Assembly (NCBI GenBank): GCA_910587555.1
Contig: CAJULV010000009.1
Span: 1-10,509 of the forward strand
Direction: 5' to 3'
DNA length: 10,509 nt
Source of the DNA: an uncultured Acetatifactor sp.
GTDB taxonomy: Bacteria > Bacillota > Clostridia > Lachnospirales > Lachnospiraceae
Under the pieces are notes generated by a model. It searched no databases. It was given only the letters and a program-made list of their open reading frames with translations, and was not told the DNA's origin. How positions within the stretch are numbered: the first letter of the stretch is position 1; every line of letters starts with the position of its first letter. Of the stretch, positions 1 through 5,435 are shown piece by piece. The translations under genes were made by a program, and so were the position numbers.

Positions 1-472
1 GGTTCAGCGCCAGTGTCGCGTCCGCATCATCCATATCAATATTCTTCCTGCAAAACGTCTCTTTTTCCTGCTCGGTCAGGCACCCTTCCTCCAAAAGAAA
101 GTGATGCTTGCTGAATTCATCCGCAAGAATCTGGCAGATTTTTCTTCTGGCCATGGCATAATTCGTCTCCTTGATACTGGCAAAGCTGACCATAATCACC
201 GGGTATGTCCCCTGCAGTCTGCGGTACTTCTCCTCCCTCCAGATATCCAGCCCCTCAAACAAGTCGCTCCTGCCGGCATATTCCACCGAAAAAAACTTCT
301 CCAGCATATTCATGTTCAGGGTCTTCCCGAAGCGCCTCGGGCGGGCGATCAGCGTCACCACATCTTCCGACTCCCACCACTCCCGAATAAAGCCCGTCTT
401 ATCCACATAGAAGCAGTTTTTTATCCGCAGGCTCTCAAAATCCTGATTTCCGATGCTTACTGTCCTTGCCAT
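1..472 (-). CDS. AAA-ATPase-like / PD-(D/E)XK nuclease family protein, N-terminal part (3' end outside window)
   Basis: About 157 residues are visible, from ATG at 472 to the window edge. The frame is open throughout. The N-terminus contains FYVDKT, then a conserved block VTLIARPRRFGKTLNMNML, whose R-P-R-R-F-G-K-T is the degenerate Walker A of the 'AAA-ATPase-like' family that usually carries a C-terminal PD-(D/E)XK nuclease domain (DUF1703-type). YPVIMVSF further on fits a central ATPase strand. These proteins are usually well over 500 residues and are multi-copy in gut Clostridia and Bacteroidetes; their role is not established, though mobile or conflict functions are suspected. The nuclease half would lie to the left and cannot be seen. 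The ribosome binding site is a loose AAGGAATAGGGG. The gene lies about 70 bases downstream of the MNT-HEPN pair on the same strand, with no obvious promoter of its own. Family assignment is firm; function is not. Confidence 0.85.
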   Translation of the reverse strand, partial: MARTVSIGNQDFESLRIKNCFYVDKTGFIREWWESEDVVTLIARPRRFGKTLNMNMLEKFFSVEYAGRSDLFEGLDIWREEKYRRLQGTYPVIMVSFASIKETNYAMARRKICQILADEFSKHHFLLEEGCLTEQEKETFCRKNIDMDDADATLALN

Positions 473-541
473 ATCTATGCCCCTATTCCTTTCCAACTCA
501 ATCTCCCCTCTATCCCTAAGTGAAGCCAAAAGACCTCTCTA

Positions 542-934
542 TTATTTTGAATTCACATATTTTTCTACTTCCTGAACAAAGTGCTTTGCATTTTTAAGCT
601 GTTCTTCTGCCTCAACTCTTCCCGCCACATAGAAATCATCATAATCAGATTTTTCTCTGCAAAATGAACTCTCTTGTATGATAATCGCCAGACTCCTATT
701 CAAAATTTCTGTTTTCAGTTATTCTTTTGAAAAAAATGCTATCACTCCTGAATGTTTGGATGAATCAAAGTTCTTCAGGGCATTAGCCGAACGCATTGCA
801 TGAAAGACCGCATAGTAAGACCTGTTTAAAGATGTCTTATACTGTCCTATCTCCAGGTTGCCCTTTGATGCCGATAGCATTTCTCTGGCTCTCGCCAATC
901 GGTAACCCGCCAGTTCCTTCAGGCTGCTTTCCAT
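542..934 (-). pseudogene. HEPN-domain protein (MNT-HEPN toxin-like) interrupted by an in-frame TAA
   Basis: ATG at 934 follows GGAGGGAATTGTTTT, a strong ribosome binding site lying inside the end of the upstream MNT gene, so the two overlap and are probably coupled. The first 71 codons give a typical HEPN start: YRLARAREML, GQYKTSLNRSYYAVFHAMR and KHSGVIAFF. TAA at 719-721 (codon 72) then stops translation. Without any frame change, the next 58 codons continue the family pattern (LKTEIL, REKSDYDDFY, EAEEQLKNAKHFVQEVEKY) to a TAA at 542-544. In relatives the stop position is normally Tyr (KEYLKT-type), so one base change (TAC or TAT to TAA) explains it. HEPN proteins are usually about 125-135 residues, matching the full 130 codons. 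The lost half contains the conserved Arg-x4-Tyr region that corresponds to the RNase motif of HEPN toxins. The 71-residue product probably has no RNase activity. Confidence 0.85.
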
Positions 935-1248
935 AAAACAATTCCCTCCTTTTTGACATTCCGGTAAAAAGGAAGTACCTCCTCCCATTTCTTCATATTG
1001 GTCTCTTGTATATCCACGATTGAAAAAACTCTTTCATATCGAATGTCCATGTCCGCAGCCCAACTTAAGAAACGCCTCTTTGTCGCATCATCCATCTGAC
1101 TCCTTACAACAATCGCAATATCGATATCGCTCTCCTGTGTTGCATCGCCCCTGGCCACTGAACCGTATAAAATAATCATGGAAATATTATTTCTAAAGAT
1201 ATCCGTCAGCCCCTGTACCAATTCCTCTCTCATCTCATCCGACAGCAC
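919..1248 (-). CDS. MNT-type minimal nucleotidyltransferase (antitoxin of MNT-HEPN pair)
   Basis: A 109-residue protein with the nucleotidyltransferase signature: GSVARG at residues 29-34, then SDIDI at 40-44 (metal-binding Asp41 and Asp43). A third acidic residue, Asp79, sits in FSIVDIQ. In characterised MNT-HEPN pairs the MNT protein neutralises the HEPN RNase by AMPylating a tyrosine near its active site. The start chosen is GTG at 1248, because GGAGGTGA lies about seven bases upstream and the product then has the usual family length. A longer version from TTG at 1269 is possible, but it would leave a very short leader after the promoter at 1281-1309. The gene overlaps the start of the HEPN gene by 16 bases. 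The MNT looks intact although its partner is broken, so it may now act alone or be decaying. Confidence 0.88.
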   Translation of the reverse strand: MLSDEMREELVQGLTDIFRNNISMIILYGSVARGDATQESDIDIAIVVRSQMDDATKRRFLSWAADMDIRYERVFSIVDIQETNMKKWEEVLPFYRNVKKEGIVLWKAA

Positions 1249-1280
1249 TCCGTTCACCTCCACATTCAATTCCTGTATTT

Positions 1281-1309
1281 ATTATACCCCTGCCAACACT
1301 ATTCCACAA
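1281..1309 (-). promoter_or_regulatory. Predicted sigma-A promoter of the MNT-HEPN pair
   Basis: TTGTGG (1304-1309), a 17-base spacer and a perfect TATAAT (1281-1286) precede the MNT gene. A start point near 1274 would place the GGAGGTGA and the GTG start at 1248 at normal distances. This gives the pair its own promoter, separate from the upstream GTPase gene. It is prediction only. Confidence 0.6.
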
Positions 1310-1354
1310 TCAGATGTTTCAAAAGGGGCATTCAGAAGTTCTATATCACATTTT

Positions 1355-3244
1355 TCATTTATATTTCTCCATCAATGCCTCCACACTCTCATTCATCGGT
1401 AAATATTTGAAAAAATCCTGTAAAACTGCTGCGCTTCCGTGGGTAAGAATATTCAGCCTTGATTCATAATTCATCATATCCTGTAGAAGGGCTTTCCCGA
1501 TAAAACAAGTTTCCGTTTCTCCATACTGGTACTCTGTAATTCTGGCTTTCATTTTACAGATATCGTTCAGCACACTTTTTTCATAATCGGCAGGAACCGT
1601 TATGATAAAATTCTGCCATGGCTCCAATATTTCTACAGCTGCATCATACAATGCTTTTTTCAGTGCGATCGGGACCAATTTGCGGAAATCTGCAGGTGTG
1701 CCCATTACACTGTCATAATCTGCTTCCAAAAAAGTTATCTTGACATCAATCACTTCGTGTCCCTGCGTCCCCTCATTCAATGCAATCCTTATCCCATCCA
1801 TAACCGCATTCTGAAAAGGCTTCTCAAGATAACCATAGGAAACCAGATTTTCGTATTGAAATCCGCTTCCCAATGGCAGCGGCTCAACCTGAAACACCAC
1901 TCCCGCATAATAAGGATTCTTCCAATCCCCGATTCTTATGGAACAATACCCCTCTTTGGTTGGATGTTCCTTGTAAATATTGGTTAAAGGTCCAAACGAT
2001 ATGTTTAACCCAAATCGGTTCTTTAAGATTTCTCCCATGATCTCCATCTGCAAAGGTCCGTACAAAGAAATGATAATATCCTCTGTCATTGAACTTACTT
2101 CAAATTTCAGCTGTGGGTCTTCCTGCCATAAGGTATTCAATGCATTCAATAACCGATACCTTTCATGATTGTCTTTCGCCACAATATTTGCATGGAATAA
2201 AGGTTCCTTTAGCTTCACCTTACTGTCATCCCCATGATTCCCGCCTATAACCGTGCCAACCTTCAGCAGCTCTTCATCATAAATAATTCCCACATCCCCG
2301 CACGCAACGCTTCTGGCAGAAATGATTTTTCCGTTTTCAAAATATGCCAGATTACGTACCAGCATTTTCTGGGATTCCTCATTCCTGATATACACATTTT
2401 GCCGGACCGTAACGGTTCCGCTGAAAACCCTGAAAAAAATGCGTTTTTGTCCTTTCTGGTCAAAATCCACCTTAAAGACATAGGCTGACAATTTATCCGT
2501 TTGGGGCTTAACATCTGCCATGATTTTTGTCAGCATGTCCATCAGGCTGGTAATTCCCTGATTTTTTAATGCCACTCCGCCCAACACGGGATATAATTTC
2601 CCGCCTCGAATCAGACGGATCAATTCTGTTTCATACTCTTTTGTGGTGATTTCCCGGGACTCATCATATTTTGCTAGCAATGTTTCCGATGAAAGCAATA
2701 ATTTCATCCGGAGTTCTTCATCATCCAACGGGATATCCTCTATTTCTACCTGTTTCCCGCCTACTCCCTGATACCTTTGACATTCCAGGATTTCGTCTGT
2801 CAGCTTGGTTCTTATGGTTTTGATCAGGTCTTCATAATCTACCCCCATTCTGTCCAGTTTGTTGATAAAAATAACCGTTGGGATCTTCAGTTCGGAAAGC
2901 TTCCTGAAAAATAATCTTGTCTGGGGCTGAACCCCTTCCCTGGCAGCAATCACCAGTACTACAACATCAAGTACATGTAATACGCTTTCCACTTGGGACA
3001 AAAAATCAAAATGCCCGGGAGTATCAATCAAATTAATCTTCACATGATTCCATTCAAAGGATATCACCGATGACTTAATGGTCATTCCCCGCTTTTTCTC
3101 TAAGTCCATGGAATCCGTAACAGTCGTTCCATCGTCTACATTCCCCATTTTCCGGATACATCCGGCCTGAAACAGCATGCCCTCTGTCAGCGTCGTTTTG
3201 CCCGCGTCCACATGAGCAAGAATTCCTAAATTAATTACATCCAT
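1355..3244 (-). CDS. Tet(M)/EF-G-like ribosomal protection GTPase (divergent)
   Basis: A 629-residue translation-factor GTPase similar over its whole length to tetracycline ribosomal protection proteins, which remove drug from the 30S A site. Motifs: G1 AHVDAGKT (10-17), RGMTI (52-56), DTPGH (74-78), NKLD (128-131). Later come PLPLGSG, YLEKPFQNAVMDGIR and GTPADFR, which match the Tet(M) domain IV region closely. Tet(M) itself is 639 residues. Two differences stand out. The domain IV loop before TPADFR reads YDSVMG where Tet(M), from memory, has YYSPVS, so the drug-displacing Pro-Val tip is not conserved. The C-terminal tail after the last conserved block is also shorter than in Tet(M). It could be a real but divergent resistance protein, one acting on another drug, or a housekeeping-like paralogue. 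ATG at 3244 is preceded by AGG at modest spacing. The long leader upstream suggests antibiotic-responsive expression. Confidence 0.88.
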   Translation of the reverse strand: MDVINLGILAHVDAGKTTLTEGMLFQAGCIRKMGNVDDGTTVTDSMDLEKKRGMTIKSSVISFEWNHVKINLIDTPGHFDFLSQVESVLHVLDVVVLVIAAREGVQPQTRLFFRKLSELKIPTVIFINKLDRMGVDYEDLIKTIRTKLTDEILECQRYQGVGGKQVEIEDIPLDDEELRMKLLLSSETLLAKYDESREITTKEYETELIRLIRGGKLYPVLGGVALKNQGITSLMDMLTKIMADVKPQTDKLSAYVFKVDFDQKGQKRIFFRVFSGTVTVRQNVYIRNEESQKMLVRNLAYFENGKIISARSVACGDVGIIYDEELLKVGTVIGGNHGDDSKVKLKEPLFHANIVAKDNHERYRLLNALNTLWQEDPQLKFEVSSMTEDIIISLYGPLQMEIMGEILKNRFGLNISFGPLTNIYKEHPTKEGYCSIRIGDWKNPYYAGVVFQVEPLPLGSGFQYENLVSYGYLEKPFQNAVMDGIRIALNEGTQGHEVIDVKITFLEADYDSVMGTPADFRKLVPIALKKALYDAAVEILEPWQNFIITVPADYEKSVLNDICKMKARITEYQYGETETCFIGKALLQDMMNYESRLNILTHGSAAVLQDFFKYLPMNESVEALMEKYK

Positions 3245-3303
3245 ACTCTTTACCTGCCTTACGCTCTTACTTTTTGTCTGAATTTTTTTATCTATCCTGT
3301 ACT

Positions 3304-3456
3304 TTATGTTTTTGATTCTCTAAAAATGGGTGCAAAAATGCCGCAGAAAGTATCCTTTAACTGTGGGTACTTCCTGCGGCTAGTTATGGGCAATCGAGTA
3401 GGGGAATGCTCTTCTCCGCTGCTCGCCGCGCGCCCTGTACGCCGCTTCAGCGGCAT
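3304..3456 (-). CDS. Possible basic leader ORF (50 residues) spanning the second terminator
   Basis: ATG at 3456 follows AGAGGAATT and opens a 50-residue frame rich in Arg and Lys (KRRTGR, TSRRKYPQ, ending FRESKT). It runs through the strong hairpin at 3340-3380 and stops at 3304, 60 bases before the GTPase start. The start codon sits at the edge of the GC-rich hairpin 3432-3473 and its ribosome binding site is in that hairpin's bulge. A ribosome translating this frame would disrupt the downstream terminator, which fits a regulatory reading frame. It may equally be a chance open frame in a structured leader. I have a vague memory of similar leader text upstream of other resistance genes but cannot confirm it. 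Confidence 0.3.
   Translation of the reverse strand: MPLKRRTGRAASSGEEHSPTRLPITSRRKYPQLKDTFCGIFAPIFRESKT
3333..3380 (-). terminator. Strong intrinsic terminator (attenuator 2) upstream of the GTPase gene
   Basis: On the minus strand GCCGCAG (from 3380) pairs with CTGCGGC (to 3340). A G-T pair and AAGTA/TACTT extend the stem, giving about 13 pairs around a loop of roughly 15 bases. ATTTTTG follows directly, and a second T-run lies about ten bases on. It lies about 90 bases before the GTPase start, inside its transcript, so it should stop transcription unless it is disrupted. Confidence 0.8.
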
Positions 3457-3473
3457 AATTCCTCTGTACGGGC
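3432..3473 (-). promoter_or_regulatory. GC-rich leader hairpin
   Basis: GCCC-GTAC pairs with GTAC-A-GGGC, and inside it GCCGC-TGAA-GCGGC forms a perfect five-pair stem. An 11-base bulge on the 5' side holds AGAGGAATT, a possible ribosome binding site, and the ATG of the 50-residue frame ends at the base of the inner stem. This could mask that start codon. Confidence 0.5.
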
Positions 3474-3481
3474 CTGCGCAT

Positions 3482-3509
3482 AAAAATAACACACCTCTTG
3501 AGTGTGCTA
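3482..3509 (-). terminator. Weak intrinsic terminator (attenuator 1) with competing antiterminator pairing
   Basis: TAGCACAC pairs with GTGTGTTA (eight pairs, one G-T) around a seven-base loop, followed by TTTTTA. A competing structure is possible. Upstream ACCTCTT (3563-3569) is exactly complementary to AAGAGGT (3493-3499), and a nearby TGTGC is complementary to GCACA in the left arm. The two pairings nest, so both terminator arms would be sequestered. Confidence 0.6.
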
Positions 3510-3607
3510 CAACCGAAAGGTATAGAATTCACGAAAGGTTACCTGAAAACGGCACAACAATAAAGAGGTCTTACACCCCGATCATTGTCTGCACCAAATA
3601 TGTAGTT

Positions 3608-3640
3608 TTAAGACATAATTACCTCATAAAAAGTAGTCAT
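3608..3640 (-). CDS. Leader peptide of the GTPase gene (10 residues)
   Basis: AAAGGAGAG precedes an ATG at 3640 that encodes MTTFYEVIMS and stops at TAA (3608-3610). It is the first frame in the predicted transcript, about 44 bases after the start point, and lies about 40 bases before the antiterminator segment at 3563-3569. Short leader peptides in this position set ribosome-dependent attenuation for many ribosome-targeting resistance genes. The codons show no run of one rare amino acid, so drug-stalled or slowed ribosomes are a more likely signal than tRNA starvation. Expression has not been shown. Confidence 0.6.
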   Translation of the reverse strand: MTTFYEVIMS

Positions 3641-3660
3641 ATTTTGTTACTCTCCTTTCA

Positions 3661-3680
3661 CAATCTGCCAAAACAGATTG
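3661..3680 (-). promoter_or_regulatory. 5' end hairpin of the leader transcript
   Basis: CAATCTG-TTTTGG-CAGATTG is a perfect seven-pair stem located a few bases after the predicted start point. It ends about five bases before the leader peptide's ribosome binding site. It could stabilise the 5' end or affect loading of ribosomes on the leader peptide. Role inferred. Confidence 0.45.
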
Positions 3681-3690
3681 ATTTTACTTG

Positions 3691-3719
3691 AGTGTAGCAC
3701 ATTCCGCGATAATGTTCAA
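3691..3719 (-). promoter_or_regulatory. Predicted sigma-A promoter of the GTPase gene
   Basis: TTGAAC (3714-3719), a spacer of exactly 17 bases and TACACT (3691-3696), with TG in the extended -10 region. The start point would be near 3684, giving a leader of about 440 bases before the GTPase gene. This is the only good promoter I see for it. Confidence 0.7.
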
Positions 3720-3751
3720 TAGGCAAATGAAAGTAAACATTTCCGAGAGCA

Positions 3752-3800
3752 GTCGTCATGTAACAGTTCAGACAGGGCGCTGAACTGTTACGTCGTCATG
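3752..3800. repeat. Inverted repeat flanked by 9-base direct repeats
   Basis: GTAACAGTTCA (3760-3770) and TGAACTGTTAC (3781-3791) are perfect complements around the ten-base loop GACAGGGCGC. GTCGTCATG occurs at 3752-3760 and again at 3792-3800, bracketing the hairpin. No T-run follows on either strand, so it is not a plain terminator. It may be an inserted small palindromic element with target duplication, or an operator. The remaining stretch to 3965 holds no gene I can support; TGACACTGCAG recurs at 3799-3809 and 3873-3883. Confidence 0.6.
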
Positions 3801-3965
3801 ACACTGCAGTCAGACAAAATTTGCCGGCTGCTCCCGTTCCGTCACCGCTGTCAGTTCCGCTGCTGCAGGAGTTGACACTGCAGATGACGCCTGCTGCGGA
3901 ATCGCTGATTCCCCACTTCCTTAAACCATGGCGCTCTCTTGAATATAATCCTTCAAAGGAACACC

Positions 3966-5435
3966 TCACGATCTCTTCACATAAAGCCCTTTCACGCACT
4001 TCAGGCGGGAGTCCCGGCATAACCGTTTCAACCAGGCATCCATCTGCCCTTTTGCCACATGAAACGCTTCCGCCGCCTCTTCCTTCGTCATCCCCTCCCC
4101 GATATGCTCCATCACATACGGCGCAATGATAGGGTACAGATCCGTCTCCGTATCCGGGAGGCTTTCTGACTTTGTCCGGCCGGTTTCCGGTTTTGTCTGA
4201 ACCTTTTCTTCTACTGTTTCCGGTTTTGTCTGACCGCTATCTTCCTTTCCGGTTTCCGGTTTTGTCTGAACCTTTTCTTCTCCTGCTTCCGGTTTTGCCT
4301 GAACCTTTTCTTCTCCGGTTTCCGGTTTTGTCTGACCGCTATCTTCCTTTCTGGTTTCCGGTTTTGTCTGACCGCTATCTTCTTCTCCGGTTTCCGGTTT
4401 TGTCTGACCGCTATCTTCCTTTCCGGTTTCCGACGCCGCCTGGCCGGCCTCCTCTGCTTTTGTTTCCGCCATCTCTTTGGCAAAAGAAAACAGATCCACC
4501 TGCTGAAATTTCTCTTCCTTTCTGGTCAATAATTCAAAAACAGGCGCTTCCGACAATTCATAGGGAACAGCCCCCTTTTCAATCAGCCTCCTATTCCCTT
4601 CATACCCCCCGTGGTTCCACACCAGGACTTTGGTCCATTCATTTTTCATAGCCTCTGCGGCGCCGGCCCATGTGCCGCCTTTATTATAGTCGGACGCAAC
4701 TACAAAAGTCCCATATGAGGAAGCATAGATATACTTATTCCGGTTCATGGCCCTGGCCGCCGAAAACCCCACATCCGGCCTTACATCAGACAGCAGAAGG
4801 CATTTTCTGTTGACGACAGCGTCCAATATCTCTTTCTTCCTGATCTTGGAAATCAGAGAATCTGCCACAAAGGAAATTGCCGCGCTGCCGGATTCCACCG
4901 CAGCCTTCTCCGCAATGGAATCCACACCTTTCGCTCCTCCAGAATATACCACCAGCCGCTCTGCCGCTGCTTTTTCCACCAGCTTCCGGGCAAACTCAAC
5001 CCCCTCCGCGTCCACATTCCTGGAGCCGGCCACACCGATGCCTATCTTTTTCGCCAGTCCGATATCGCCGGAATAAAAGAGGACAGGGGGCGTTTTCTTC
5101 TTCAGCCTGCGCTTCATCAATACCGGATAATCCGCATCAAACTGGGTGACGATGTCAATCCCTTTTCCCTCTAGCTCGTCCAATTGAAAGGCCACCGTTC
5201 CGGCCCGGGACATCAGACGTTTTATCCGCTCTATATACGCCTGGCTGCAGTCTGTCTCCCGCAGAAAACTCTGGCTGGGATCCATGACCACACTGGGCTG
5301 CTGTCCATGCTCTATCACGCTGTCCAGCAGTTCGTTCCATTCTTTCAATGTCAAAGGCTTATAAGCGTCATCATTGTTGATTCCCATATACGAACACAAC
5401 AAAACAGCGCTCATGGAATTGTCCGAAAATTTCAT
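3966..5435 (-). CDS. DprA/SMF-family (SLOG fold) protein with tandem-repeat linker and C-terminal winged-helix-like domain
   Basis: A 489-residue protein. Residues about 1-115 form an N-terminal region (KPLTLKEWNELL at 26-37). The Rossmann-like DprA core follows, with GVAGSRNVD (134-142) and YSGGAKGVDSIAEKA (164-178), matching DprA's GSR and SGxAxGxD signatures, then YGTFVVASDYNKGGTWAGA. Residues 336-416 are seven tandem 11-12-residue units. Residues 432-489 resemble the winged helix found at DprA C-termini. Classical DprA binds ssDNA and loads RecA during transformation; relatives in the same superfamily sense nucleotides in conflict systems. Here the gene starts on the base after the stop codon of the RecQ-phosphoribosyltransferase gene (TAG then ATG, with AGGAGATG upstream), so the two proteins are almost certainly co-produced. 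The repeat linker and the context argue against this being the housekeeping dprA. Confidence 0.88.
   Translation of the reverse strand: MKFSDNSMSAVLLCSYMGINNDDAYKPLTLKEWNELLDSVIEHGQQPSVVMDPSQSFLRETDCSQAYIERIKRLMSRAGTVAFQLDELEGKGIDIVTQFDADYPVLMKRRLKKKTPPVLFYSGDIGLAKKIGIGVAGSRNVDAEGVEFARKLVEKAAAERLVVYSGGAKGVDSIAEKAAVESGSAAISFVADSLISKIRKKEILDAVVNRKCLLLSDVRPDVGFSAARAMNRNKYIYASSYGTFVVASDYNKGGTWAGAAEAMKNEWTKVLVWNHGGYEGNRRLIEKGAVPYELSEAPVFELLTRKEEKFQQVDLFSFAKEMAETKAEEAGQAASETGKEDSGQTKPETGEEDSGQTKPETRKEDSGQTKPETGEEKVQAKPEAGEEKVQTKPETGKEDSGQTKPETVEEKVQTKPETGRTKSESLPDTETDLYPIIAPYVMEHIGEGMTKEEAAEAFHVAKGQMDAWLKRLCRDSRLKCVKGLYVKRS
4184..4430 (-). repeat. Coding tandem repeat, 33-36 base units, in the dprA-like gene
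   Basis: Seven units encode two variants: ETGKEDSGQTKP-like (12 residues) and ETGEEKVQTKP-like (11 residues), in the order 12-12-12-11-11-12-11 (residues 336-416). The eighth unit breaks down after ETGR. Every unit is a multiple of three, so gain or loss of units keeps the frame. The translated linker is charged, Pro-containing and probably disordered. Confidence 0.9.

Noticed and set aside
719..721. Recoding of the HEPN stop as selenocysteine or pyrrolysine
   Set aside because: The codon is TAA, not TGA or TAG, and no recoding structure is evident; a nonsense mutation is simpler.
3326..3691. 121-residue plus-strand frame across the leader
   Set aside because: It is antisense to the structured leader of the GTPase gene, with no start signal or recognisable family.
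3760..3791. Inverted repeat as a transcription terminator
   Set aside because: No T-run follows on either strand.
3898..3912. GGAATC-GCT-GATTCC stem-loop downstream of the dprA-like gene as terminator
   Set aside because: The stem is only six pairs and has no T-run on the minus strand.
3796..4020. 74-residue minus-strand frame after the dprA-like gene
   Set aside because: It overlaps the dprA-like 3' end in another frame, lacks a ribosome binding site and has a low-complexity Cys/Ser/Gly composition.
4184..4430. CRISPR-like array
   Set aside because: Repeats are contiguous with no unique spacers and encode a periodic peptide in frame with a protein domain.
4172..4651. Long plus-strand frame rich in Leu/Pro/Phe repeats
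   Set aside because: It is the antisense shadow of the coding repeat in the dprA-like gene; the 33-36 base units keep every frame open.
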